Assembly: GCA_963706785.1 (NCBI GenBank) | Contig: CAVPNJ010000004.1 | Location: 733,424-797,423 of the forward strand | Source: Pollutimonas sp963706785 | GTDB lineage: Bacteria; Pseudomonadota; Gammaproteobacteria; Burkholderiales; Burkholderiaceae_B | DNA length: 64,000 nucleotides | Direction of reading: 5' to 3' | Program-made: the position numbers and the translations under genes | The notes under the pieces: generated by a model | The model's database searches: none | Told to the model about the DNA's origin: nothing | Seen by the model: only the letters and a program-made list of their open reading frames with translations | Part shown: positions 17,247 to 25,552 of the stretch, one piece after another | Numbering within the stretch: the stretch's first letter is position 1 | Layout of the letters: each line of letters starts with the position of its first letter

Positions 17247-18215
17247 ATGAACGTTAAAAAGATACTGGGTATTGTCGGCGTCGGCTGTGCCTCTTTTGGC
17301 ACCATGTCCATGGCAAATACTTATCCGGACCAACCCATTAACATGGTCGTGCCCTATGCAGCGGGCGGCGCTACCGACGTCATTGCACGACTTGTTTCCA
17401 CCGACCTGTCCAAAGAACTGGGTCAATCCGTTGTCGTGGTAAACAAACCAGGCGCCGGCACGACCTTAGCCGGCTGGGAATTGGCGCGTAGCAAACCAAA
17501 CGGCTACACGCTGTACATGACCACTGCGGCACACACCATTAGCGCCAGCCTATACAAAAATCTGAAATACGATCCCATCGGCGACTTCACGCCGATTACC
17601 CTGGTCGCTAAAATTCCTATCGTGTTGGTTACGACGCCTTCACTCAACGTCAAAACATTGCCCGAATACATTGAGTACGCCAAGAAAAACGGTCAAGGTA
17701 TTTCGGCCGGCTCGCCAGGCAATGGTTCACCTCAGCACTTGACCCAGGCTCTATTTCAGGAACGCACGGGCGCGAGCTTGTTGCATATTCCTTACCGGGG
17801 TGATGCACCGCTAATAACCGATTTGATTTCGGGCCAGGTACAGTCCGCCTTCATCACATTGTCGGCCGCCCTGCCCCATATAAAGTCCAACAAGCTGCAA
17901 GCGGTCGCCGTTGCGAATCCGACACGTATCAATGTCATTCCCGACGTTCCCACCATGAGCGAAGCGGGCCTGGCTGATTTCAATGCCGCCACGTGGTTTG
18001 GCGTGTTTGGCCCTGGCAAGCTGCCCGAATCCATTCAGCAAACCATCTACACATCGGCTCAGAAAGTCGCTTCGGCGAAGCCGTTCGTTGAACGCATCGA
18101 AGCCATGGGCGGCGAAGTCGTCAATAGCGGCCCGAAAGACTTCCAGCAGTATGTTAAAGACGAATCCGCCCAGTGGGCCAAGGCTGTTAAAGCCTCGGGC
18201 GCCACGGTAGATTAA
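17247..18215 (+). CDS. Bug-family (TctC-like) periplasmic substrate-binding protein
   Basis: A 322-residue member of the Bordetella uptake gene family. ATG 17247 gives a signal peptide (cleavage near SMANTYPDQP) followed by the family signature PINMVVPYAAGGATDVIAR. Other conserved blocks include ELGQSVVVVNKPGAGTTLAG, SPGNGSPQHL and HIPYRGDAPLITDLISGQV. These proteins bind carboxylated ligands in the periplasm for tripartite tricarboxylate transporters, or act as sensors. No TctA/TctB membrane genes are present here, so it must use distant partners. It shares a regulatory region with the ALDH operon, suggesting its ligand is a substrate or product of that pathway. Its 3' end overlaps the convergent lactonase-like gene by 4 bp. 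Confidence 0.9.
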   Translation: MNVKKILGIVGVGCASFGTMSMANTYPDQPINMVVPYAAGGATDVIARLVSTDLSKELGQSVVVVNKPGAGTTLAGWELARSKPNGYTLYMTTAAHTISASLYKNLKYDPIGDFTPITLVAKIPIVLVTTPSLNVKTLPEYIEYAKKNGQGISAGSPGNGSPQHLTQALFQERTGASLLHIPYRGDAPLITDLISGQVQSAFITLSAALPHIKSNKLQAVAVANPTRINVIPDVPTMSEAGLADFNAATWFGVFGPGKLPESIQQTIYTSAQKVASAKPFVERIEAMGGEVVNSGPKDFQQYVKDESAQWAKAVKASGATVD

Positions 18216-19030
18216 ACAGAGGGCTTCGGCGGGCAGTGCAGCATTACCGTGTCAGAATCGCCGGGACACGCCGGGTATTGCTGCAGCACCTCAGGATCAT
18301 GGCCCGGAACGATGTGTTCCGGGCTGTCTGCCGCAGCCGATAGCCGGGCGTAGCCGGACAGCATATCGGCAACGTTATACACAATAGGAAACGGGCGGCG
18401 CCGGTCCATGTTTTCGTAGTAATGCGAGGCATCGGAAGCCAGCACCACCCAGCCGCGGCGGGTATGCACGCGCACGGCTTGCAGACCCTTGGTATGCCCG
18501 CCGATCTTCAGCACGCTGATTCCCGGGGCGATCTCCTGATCGCCATCGTGAAACACGACCCTATCCTCGTACACATTGCGCACTAGAGTCACGACATCGT
18601 CGACTGAATAGGCGTGGCGTAAAGGCTCGAAGCACATGCATCGTCCTGTCGCATAGTCCATTTCGGCATCTTGAATATGAAAGCGCGCACTGGGCAACTT
18701 ATCGAGATTGCCGGCGTGATCGTAATGCAAATGGGTCAGAATGACGTCGCTGATGTCGTCGGCCTCGACGCCAAGCGTGGAGCGCAATGCACCAATGGGG
18801 CAACGCAGCATATCGCGCTGGCGCTGCTGCGCCGTGCTGGCGCTGAACCCGGTATCGACCAGTACCGTACGCGATTCGGAGCGAATCAGCCATACGAAAA
18901 AGTCCATGGGCATGGGGCCGTCGTGCGGATCGCCGCCTATGAAATTGTCGCGGCGATCGCGTTGCATATGCGCATAGCGAACGGCAAACACTTCATATTC
19001 GGGTAAATTCAATGCATTTGATTCAGGCAT
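18212..19030 (-). CDS. AHL-lactonase-type metallo-beta-lactamase-fold hydrolase
   Basis: This 272-residue protein of the metallo-beta-lactamase fold has the two-zinc motif H100-L-H102-Y-D104-H105-AGN, a later zinc histidine in IGGHTKG, the bridging Asp in LASDASHYYEN and a C-terminal His in VPGHDPE. The closest family by eye is the N-acyl-homoserine lactonase group of MBL proteins, which open lactone rings. Its place in a catabolic cluster equally fits hydrolysis of another lactone. No signal peptide is seen, so it should be cytoplasmic. Confidence 0.78.
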   Translation of the reverse strand: MPESNALNLPEYEVFAVRYAHMQRDRRDNFIGGDPHDGPMPMDFFVWLIRSESRTVLVDTGFSASTAQQRQRDMLRCPIGALRSTLGVEADDISDVILTHLHYDHAGNLDKLPSARFHIQDAEMDYATGRCMCFEPLRHAYSVDDVVTLVRNVYEDRVVFHDGDQEIAPGISVLKIGGHTKGLQAVRVHTRRGWVVLASDASHYYENMDRRRPFPIVYNVADMLSGYARLSAAADSPEHIVPGHDPEVLQQYPACPGDSDTVMLHCPPKPSV

Positions 19031-19237
19031 GGGCTGGTAGTCCTAGGTAAGCTTTTCAACAGACGAATGTAACGGCGTACGATAGGTTCACGTAAGGCGC
19101 TCATGCTTATCACGCTTCACCATGTTGCCTTACTTATTTTTAGAGTTCTTCTGAAGAGAACGGTTATTCTTTCTAGAAGAACACTCTGCTGGCGCGCTAG
19201 GAACGATGTCAACCTGTGATCAGTGATAGGAACAGAA

Positions 19238-19270
19238 GCAAAATCGCCCGCGATATGCGGGCGATTTTGC
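19238..19270 (-). terminator. Intrinsic terminator of gcvTHP
   Basis: A 14-bp perfect stem, GCAAAATCGCCCGC (19238-19251) with GCGGGCGATTTTGC (19257-19270) around a 5-base loop, lies 15 bp beyond the gcvP stop. Confidence 0.8.
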
Positions 19271-19285
19271 TAAAGAAAAAAGACT

Positions 19286-22189
19286 TTACACAGCGGACTG
19301 CACTGCAGTCGCATCGACATCGTCTACATAATCTTCAAGAGGCGGGCAAGAGCAAACAAGGTTGCGATCACCATAAGCATTGTCCACGCGGGCAACTGGC
19401 GACCAATATTTAGTGGAACGCAAACTGCCCACCGGGTACGCGGCCTCCTCACGGGTGTAATCGTGATGCCACTCGGTAACCAGCAGCATTTGGGCGGTGT
19501 GCGGAGCGTTCTTCAATACGTTGTCTTGCGGGTCTTTGGCGCCGCTTTCGATAGCAGCGATTTCAGCACGAATGGCAATCATGGCGTCAATGAAACGATC
19601 GAGTTCGGCGAGCCCTTCGGATTCGGTGGGCTCTACCATCAGCGTACCGGCCACCGGAAAGCTCATGGTGGGGGCATGAAAACCATAGTCCACCAGACGT
19701 TTGGCAATGTCTTCAGCAGAAATTCCGCAACTGTCTTTGATGGGTCGAACGTCCAGTATGCATTCATGTGCCACGCGGCCATGGTGGCCAGCGTACAAAA
19801 TGGGGTAATGCCCTTGCAAGCGCGACGCGATATAGTTGGCGTTCAGAATGGCCACCTCGGTGGCCGCGAGCAAGCCCTCGACCCCCATCAGCGTGATGTA
19901 CAGATACGGAATAGGCAGGATACTGGCCGATCCGTAAGGTGCGGCAGCGACCGGACCAACCGGTGTATCGGTAGGAAGCTCGCCCGATTCGTTCAAGATG
20001 CCCGGCAGATACGGGGCCAGGTGGGATCGAACCGCCACTGGGCCGACACCCGGCCCGCCGCCACCATGCGGGATGCAAAACGTTTTATGCAAGTTAAGGT
20101 GGGATACGTCGGAACCGAATTTGCCCGGCTGGGCCAACCCGACCATGGCGTTCATGTTCGCCCCATCCAGGTATACCTGGCCGCCTGCATCGTGTATCAG
20201 TGCGCAGATTTCGGTGATCGCGACCTCGAACACACCGTGTGTGGAAGGGTAAGTGATCATCAACGCGGACAAACGGTCGCCGACTTTGGCGATCTTGGCT
20301 TTCAGGTCGTTTACATCCACATTGCCATTTTCGTCGGAAGCAACCACCACGACTTCCATGCCGGCCAATTGCGCAGAGGCCGGGTTGGTGCCATGGGCCG
20401 ACGCTGGAATAAGGCAGACGTTACGTTGGTGCTGGCCATTCGCCTGGTGATACGCCCGTATTGCCAGCAAGCCGGCAAACTCGCCTTGCGCGCCCGAGTT
20501 GGGCTGCAGGCTGATGGAGTCGTAGCCGGTAATTTCACAAAGGGCTGCGGATAAACGGTCGATGAGTTCTTTGTAGCCCTGTGCTTGTGTGGCAGGAGCA
20601 AAAGGATGCATATTGCCGAATTCGGGCCAGGTAATGGGAATCATCTCGGCCGTGGCATTCAGCTTCATGGTGCAGGAACCCAGCGGGATCATGCTGCGGT
20701 CGAGCGCCAGATCTTTGTCGGCGAGTGTGCGCAAGTAGCGCAGCATGTCGGTTTCCGAGCGAATTTGAGAGAACACTGGATGCGAAAGAATGGCCGACTG
20801 GCGCCGCAATTCGACCGGAACCCCGTGCCTCTCGGGCAAGGAATAAGGTCCCTCCGCATTCCATGACTTGCCAGTACCCTGGGCGAATACCTGCAACAGG
20901 GTGTGAAGATCGGCCACTGTGACCGTTTCGTCGAGCGAGACTGCCAGCTGATTGCCGCCTACCTGGCGCAGATTAATAGACGCGTTTTGAGCTGCCTTGA
21001 CGATGGCTGCGGTATCGGCACCCGTATCAAGCAAGAGGGTATCGAAATATTGATGATTAACCACCGTTATGCCTAACTTCCGCAGCGAATCGTGCAGGAA
21101 GGCGGTAAGGTAGGCGACTCGTTCGGCGATGCGTTTCAAGCCCGCAGGGCCATGCCATACGGCATACATACCTGCCATGACGGCCAGCAAGACCTGAGCG
21201 GTACAAATATTCGATGTAGCTTTTTCGCGGCGTATGTGCTGCTCGCGCGTTTGCAATGCAAGGCGCAATGCTGGCGCGCCCTGGCTGTCTTTCGAGACAC
21301 CCACCAGACGCCCTGGCATATTGCGCTTGAAGGCGTCTTTACATGACATGAAACCTGCGTGTGGCCCGCCAAAGCCCATGGGCACGCCAAACCGCTGCGC
21401 AGAGCCGATGGCGATATCGGCGCCCCATTCGCCCGGGGGAGTCAACAAGGCCAATGCCAGAAGGTCGGTAGCCACTGCGACGACTGCGCCCTGGGCGTGG
21501 GCCGCTTCGGCCAGACTGCGATAGTCGGCAAGGCCGCCAAGACTTTGAGGATACTGCAGCAAGACACCAAAGCAATCGGGCAAGCCTTGTGCTTCGTCGC
21601 CCACCTGCACTTCGATATCAAGACCGATAGCGCGTGTGCGCAAGATGGCGATGGTTTGCGGATGACAATGCACCGATGCGAAAAACACATTGCTTTTCGA
21701 TTTGGATCCACGCCGGGCCAAGCCCATGGCTTCGGCCGCGGCTGTGCCTTCGTCCAGCAGTGAAGCATTGGCGATATCAAGCCCGGTCAGATCAGCGACC
21801 ATGGTTTGATAGTTCAGCAGTGCTTCCAGCCTGCCCTGCGAAATTTCCGGCTGGTAAGGCGTATAAGCCGTATACCAGGCCGGATTCTCGAGGATATTAC
21901 GCAGGATGACGTTAGGCACGTGTGTGCCGTAGTAGCCCTGGCCGATATAGTTGCGGAACACCTGATTACGACCAGCGATCTGTTTGAGCTCGGCCAGCGC
22001 ATCGGCTTCGCTGCGCGATGCAGGCAAATTCAAGGCGCCACGCTTCAAGATACTGGGCGGCACCACTTCCTGGATCAGGGAGTGCAGATCGTCGACCCCG
22101 ATAGCAGAAAGCATCTTGGCCTGATCGGCCGCTGACGGACCGATATGGCGGGGAATAAAATCGGAATGAGGGTCTAGTTCACGCAACAT
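19286..22189 (-). CDS. gcvP: Glycine dehydrogenase (decarboxylating), P-protein
   Basis: The 967-residue P-protein of the glycine cleavage system is intact and normal in length (E. coli 957). It decarboxylates glycine with PLP and passes the aminomethyl group to the lipoyl arm of GcvH. The N-terminal half begins HSDFIPRHIGPS and contains YHGTHVP-like YYGTHVPNVILRN and the TSNICTAQVLLA motif. The C-terminal half has SCTMKLNATAEM, SLQPNSGAQGEFAGL and the PLP-lysine region NLHKTFCIPHGGGGPGVGP. It is last in the gcvT-gcvH-gcvP operon, 46 bp after gcvH, under the tandem glycine riboswitch. Confidence 0.97.
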   Translation of the reverse strand: MLRELDPHSDFIPRHIGPSAADQAKMLSAIGVDDLHSLIQEVVPPSILKRGALNLPASRSEADALAELKQIAGRNQVFRNYIGQGYYGTHVPNVILRNILENPAWYTAYTPYQPEISQGRLEALLNYQTMVADLTGLDIANASLLDEGTAAAEAMGLARRGSKSKSNVFFASVHCHPQTIAILRTRAIGLDIEVQVGDEAQGLPDCFGVLLQYPQSLGGLADYRSLAEAAHAQGAVVAVATDLLALALLTPPGEWGADIAIGSAQRFGVPMGFGGPHAGFMSCKDAFKRNMPGRLVGVSKDSQGAPALRLALQTREQHIRREKATSNICTAQVLLAVMAGMYAVWHGPAGLKRIAERVAYLTAFLHDSLRKLGITVVNHQYFDTLLLDTGADTAAIVKAAQNASINLRQVGGNQLAVSLDETVTVADLHTLLQVFAQGTGKSWNAEGPYSLPERHGVPVELRRQSAILSHPVFSQIRSETDMLRYLRTLADKDLALDRSMIPLGSCTMKLNATAEMIPITWPEFGNMHPFAPATQAQGYKELIDRLSAALCEITGYDSISLQPNSGAQGEFAGLLAIRAYHQANGQHQRNVCLIPASAHGTNPASAQLAGMEVVVVASDENGNVDVNDLKAKIAKVGDRLSALMITYPSTHGVFEVAITEICALIHDAGGQVYLDGANMNAMVGLAQPGKFGSDVSHLNLHKTFCIPHGGGGPGVGPVAVRSHLAPYLPGILNESGELPTDTPVGPVAAAPYGSASILPIPYLYITLMGVEGLLAATEVAILNANYIASRLQGHYPILYAGHHGRVAHECILDVRPIKDSCGISAEDIAKRLVDYGFHAPTMSFPVAGTLMVEPTESEGLAELDRFIDAMIAIRAEIAAIESGAKDPQDNVLKNAPHTAQMLLVTEWHHDYTREEAAYPVGSLRSTKYWSPVARVDNAYGDRNLVCSCPPLEDYVDDVDATAVQSAV

Positions 22190-22235
22190 AAATCAACCTA
22201 AAAAGAACAAATCAGCAGTAATTGCAATTAAAAAA

Positions 22236-22616
22236 TCAGCCGGCGTCAGCCAGTGCTGCGTAGCCGTCGGCGTCAAGCAGGCCTTCGATGTCGGCCATAT
22301 TGGTGGGCTTGATTTTGAAGATCCAGGCGTCGAACGCCGATTCATTGATCAAGTCGGGCTGATCGCCCAGCGCTTCGTTGAATGCGACGATTTCGCCATC
22401 GACGGGTGCGTAGATGTCGGACGCTGCCTTGACCGATTCGACCACGCCGGCGGTCTCGCCCTTCGAAAGGGTGGCGCCTGGATTGACATCGCCCACGAAC
22501 ACCAGATCGCCTAGTTGTTCCTGAGCGGAGTCAGTAATGCCCACTGTCAGAATGTCGCCTTCGACCTTCACCCACTCATGCGAAGACGTATATTTGCGGT
22601 CGTTTGGAAGACTCAT
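22236..22616 (-). CDS. gcvH: Glycine cleavage system H protein
   Basis: A 126-residue lipoyl carrier. The lipoylated lysine is K63 in VVESVKAASDIYAPVDGEI. It carries the aminomethyl intermediate from GcvP to GcvT and passes electrons to lipoamide dehydrogenase. Length and N-terminus (YTSSHEWVKVEGD) are typical. It lies 44 bp after gcvT. Confidence 0.97.
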   Translation of the reverse strand: MSLPNDRKYTSSHEWVKVEGDILTVGITDSAQEQLGDLVFVGDVNPGATLSKGETAGVVESVKAASDIYAPVDGEIVAFNEALGDQPDLINESAFDAWIFKIKPTNMADIEGLLDADGYAALADAG

Positions 22617-22660
22617 GATTAACCCCGTATAAAAAATTGATGTTCGTTGTAGAAGCTGTA

Positions 22661-23755
22661 TTAAGCAACAATTTTGCCGTTACGTACAAATGGCATTTTT
22701 ACCACCTCGGCGGGTAGCCATTTGCCGCGAATTTCTACCTGAACAGCATCGCCGGGCTGCACGCCCACCGGAACTCGCGCCATTCCTATCGACGTGCCCA
22801 TGGTGGGCGACATCGAACCGCTGGTGAGTTCGCCTTCGCCCAACGAAGTTTGCACCTTCATGTGGCCTCGCATCATGCCGCGCTCGAGCAGCTTGATGCC
22901 AACCAGGCAACGATCGACCACCGCCGATTCAAGCGCGTCGCGGCCGATAAAGCGGCGTTCGGGGTCTTTTAGCGAAACGGTCCACGCTAGGGCGGAAATC
23001 AACGGATTGACCTGTTCGTCCATTTCCTGACCGTAAAGGTTCATGCCTGCTTCCAGCCTGAGGGTGTCGCGCGCGCCAAGACCGCAAGGCCTGACACCGC
23101 TTTGTTCGAGATCGCGCCACAGGGCAACGACTTGGTCCGCGGGCAATACGATTTCAAAGCCGTCTTCACCGGTATAGCCGGTACGCGCAACCAGTACGTC
23201 ATCCGCGACAACCGCGCCAGTAAACGGCGACAGCGCGTGCGAACCCGATTCCCATTCTGGGCGGACGGTCCAAAGCTTTGCGCGGGCGTTGGGGCCCTGC
23301 ACCGCAATCATGGCCAGGTCCCGGCGTGCGTCAAGCGTGACATCGAATTTTTCCGATTCAGCGACCTGCTTCATCCAGGCCAGATCCTTTTCAGCCGTAC
23401 CGGCATTGACTACCGCACGCCAAGCGTCGGAGCTGAAGAAGTAGACGATGAGATCGTCGATGACTCCGCCTTCCGGGTTCAGCATGCAGGAATAAAGCGC
23501 TTTGCCGGGAATCGTGAGCTTGCTGACGTCGTTGGCCAACAAGCGCTTCAGGTAGGCTTCCGCGTCCGCGCCGGTGACATCGATATTCAGCATGTGCGAC
23601 ACGTCGAACATGCCCGCGTCCTGCCGTACTGCATGGTGTTCTTCAAGTTGCGAGCCGTAGGCAACTGGCATGTCCCACCCACCGAAATCGACCATTTTGG
23701 CGCGCGATTCGACATGCACGGCGTGCAAGGGGGTTTGTTTGAGGGCTGGCGACAT
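22661..23755 (-). CDS. gcvT: Aminomethyltransferase, T-protein
   Basis: The 364-residue T-protein transfers the one-carbon unit from aminomethyl-GcvH to tetrahydrofolate, releasing ammonia. It has MVDFGGWDMPVAYGSQLEEHHAVR, the folate-site DVSHM, GYTGEDGFEI and the C-terminal VGIKLLERGMMRGH. The start at 23755 (MSPALKQTPLHAVHVE) is normal. It is first in the operon. The riboswitch lies in the 5' leader, ending about 66 bp before the start codon. Confidence 0.97.
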   Translation of the reverse strand: MSPALKQTPLHAVHVESRAKMVDFGGWDMPVAYGSQLEEHHAVRQDAGMFDVSHMLNIDVTGADAEAYLKRLLANDVSKLTIPGKALYSCMLNPEGGVIDDLIVYFFSSDAWRAVVNAGTAEKDLAWMKQVAESEKFDVTLDARRDLAMIAVQGPNARAKLWTVRPEWESGSHALSPFTGAVVADDVLVARTGYTGEDGFEIVLPADQVVALWRDLEQSGVRPCGLGARDTLRLEAGMNLYGQEMDEQVNPLISALAWTVSLKDPERRFIGRDALESAVVDRCLVGIKLLERGMMRGHMKVQTSLGEGELTSGSMSPTMGTSIGMARVPVGVQPGDAVQVEIRGKWLPAEVVKMPFVRNGKIVA

Positions 23756-23821
23756 AGGGGCTCCGGGGCAATAAGCAGAAAAGAAACGACGTAAGCCACC
23801 AATTGGTTGGCCATCATCGCC

Positions 23822-24036
23822 CTTCTGTCCTTTTGCCTGAGAGTTAGCCCATGTAGTGGGGATTCACCTTCGGCGCCCGCTGCCTTGCCTTGCGGGCTGC
23901 GCGAGTCTCTCCAGAGTGCTGCCTTGCGTGTTTACAAGAACCAGACAATACAAGAGCGGTACAGGGTACCTGAGCGATTCTGGGCGAATTGCGCCTTCGG
24001 TGGCCGGAAATTGCGGCACTCTCCCACTCTGTGTAA
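23822..24036 (-). ncRNA. Tandem glycine riboswitch (gcvT leader)
   Basis: Two glycine aptamers occur in series in the minus-strand leader. The upstream one (about 24034 down to 23958) has GGGAGAGTGCCG, CACCGAAGGCGC and CGCTCAGGTACC. The downstream one (about 23917 to 23822) has CTGGAGAGACTCG, GGGCGCCGAAGGTGA and AACTCTCAGGCAAAAGGACAG. These are the conserved glycine-aptamer blocks in the right order, joined by a linker of about 40 bases. In proteobacteria this element turns on gcvTHP expression when glycine is abundant. The predicted promoter lies just upstream. Confidence 0.93.
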
Positions 24037-24050
24037 AGACAGCAGGGCAA

Positions 24051-24079
24051 AGAATAACTCGAAAGTGTCAGTTCGACAA
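24051..24079 (-). promoter_or_regulatory. Predicted promoter of the gcv leader
   Basis: On the minus strand, TTGTCG (24079-24074) and TATTCT (24056-24051) are 17 bp apart. This puts the start about ten bases before the first aptamer, which fits the transcript architecture. Confidence 0.5.
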
Positions 24080-24138
24080 ATGAAATCCGGTTCGGGAACT
24101 TGCCGTTATATATCGCGCGGACAATATTAGGATAATGT

Positions 24139-25539
24139 TTATCTTTTTGTATCAATGGTCGACTGCCGTGGCATGAAAGAAACTGCGCCATGATTAGTCT
24201 TTTTCTTCACATACATTGCCTGGTCGGCGTGCTTTAAAAGCTGCTCATCGGTGTCCCCATGGTCTGGATAGATTGCGATTCCGACGCTCGGCACTATATT
24301 GACACTGTGAACATCCAGCATCATGGGGGCACTTACAAGCTTGCGGATCTTTTGTGCCACCATGGCGGCCTGCTGCGGCGACGATATAGATCGAAGCAAC
24401 ACCACAAACTCGTCGCCGCCCACCCGGGCGACGGTATCCGATTCGCGCACACACTGCTTCAGGCGCCTGGCGACCTCTTGCAGTAGCAGGTCTCCGATGC
24501 CGTGGCCCAGTGTGTCGTTAATTCGTTTGAATTTGTCCAGATCGATATAAAGCACCGACAATCGCGTCTGATCTCGTCTTGCGCTAAGTAATGCCATCTT
24601 CAGGCGATCGTACAGAAGTCCCCGGTTGGGAAGATTTGTCAGCTGGTCATACTGTGCCATGTTTTTCAAACGAACCTGCAGTTGCTGACGCTCAATGACG
24701 GTAGCAATCTGAGTCGATACGAACTGCAGCAGCTCCTGGTCTTGTTCGTTGTAGCAGACTCCGCCCGGATAACTCTTGACCGTCAACACACCGATCGTGT
24801 CTGTGTGCGATTTGAGCGGGACACCCAGCCAGCAGAGCGGATTGGGGCCTGCCAAGGCTTGAGTCTCTTTTAGCCGCGCAAGCACCACATCAGAAGTCAC
24901 CAGTAGCGGCAGACCAGTACGAATAATCTGCGCGTAAAGGGTGCCGGCGACCGGCCTGGAAATTTCCGGCGCCTGCAAATGCTCATCCACATGATATGGG
25001 GAACTCAGTTGGCCTGTTTCGGCGTCGTAAAGCGTAACGGAAAAGTTATCGACTCGCATTAAGGTGCCGACGATCTGATGAATGCGTTTAAATAGCGTGA
25101 GCAGATCCTCGGCGGCGTACGCGGCTTCGGAAATCGAATAAAGCGCGGCCTGCATCGATTCGGCGCGTTTGCGGTTCGTAACATCGCGCGCGACCCCAAT
25201 CCGCAATTGGTCTGCCGGCGACCACCGCGTTGACCACATGATGTGGACCACTTGCCCATTCTTGCGGATATAGCGGTTCTCGAAGTTGAGTTGAAGCTGG
25301 CCGGCCATGATGTCGACCACCGAATGTCGCGTCTTCTCGCGATCTTCCGGAAGCATCATGTCGAACATATTTCTGCCGACCATTTCCTGCGGCGTGTAGC
25401 CGAAGATGCGCTCGCACGCTGCACTGGCAAAAACCACATTCGCGTTAACATCAACCGCAAAGACCGCATCCACGATAAGGTCAATGAAACTGGCCAGCGG
25501 CGTTTGAATCTTCGTTTCGATGGACAGTTTTGATGACAT
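24139..25539 (-). CDS. PAS-GAF-GGDEF diguanylate cyclase
   Basis: A 466-residue soluble signalling protein. Residues of about 15-130 form a PAS domain (VDVNANVVFASAACERIFGY ending in DVTNRKRAE). About 135-285 form a GAF domain. The C-terminus is a GGDEF domain with the catalytic motif VGGDEF, the substrate helix IDLDKFKRINDTLGH and an inhibitory I-site R-E-S-D five residues before GGDEF. All residues needed for making cyclic di-GMP and for product inhibition are present; there is no EAL domain. No membrane segment is seen. It precedes the gcv leader but is separated from it by the gcv promoter. The input signal is unknown. Confidence 0.9.
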   Translation of the reverse strand: MSSKLSIETKIQTPLASFIDLIVDAVFAVDVNANVVFASAACERIFGYTPQEMVGRNMFDMMLPEDREKTRHSVVDIMAGQLQLNFENRYIRKNGQVVHIMWSTRWSPADQLRIGVARDVTNRKRAESMQAALYSISEAAYAAEDLLTLFKRIHQIVGTLMRVDNFSVTLYDAETGQLSSPYHVDEHLQAPEISRPVAGTLYAQIIRTGLPLLVTSDVVLARLKETQALAGPNPLCWLGVPLKSHTDTIGVLTVKSYPGGVCYNEQDQELLQFVSTQIATVIERQQLQVRLKNMAQYDQLTNLPNRGLLYDRLKMALLSARRDQTRLSVLYIDLDKFKRINDTLGHGIGDLLLQEVARRLKQCVRESDTVARVGGDEFVVLLRSISSPQQAAMVAQKIRKLVSAPMMLDVHSVNIVPSVGIAIYPDHGDTDEQLLKHADQAMYVKKKTNHGAVSFMPRQSTIDTKR

Positions 25540-25552
25540 AGAAGGAATCAGC

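Noticed and set aside
19463..20554. 363-codon plus-strand open frame inside gcvP
   Set aside because: It is antisense to the strongly conserved C-terminal half of gcvP and has low-complexity, shadow-like composition.
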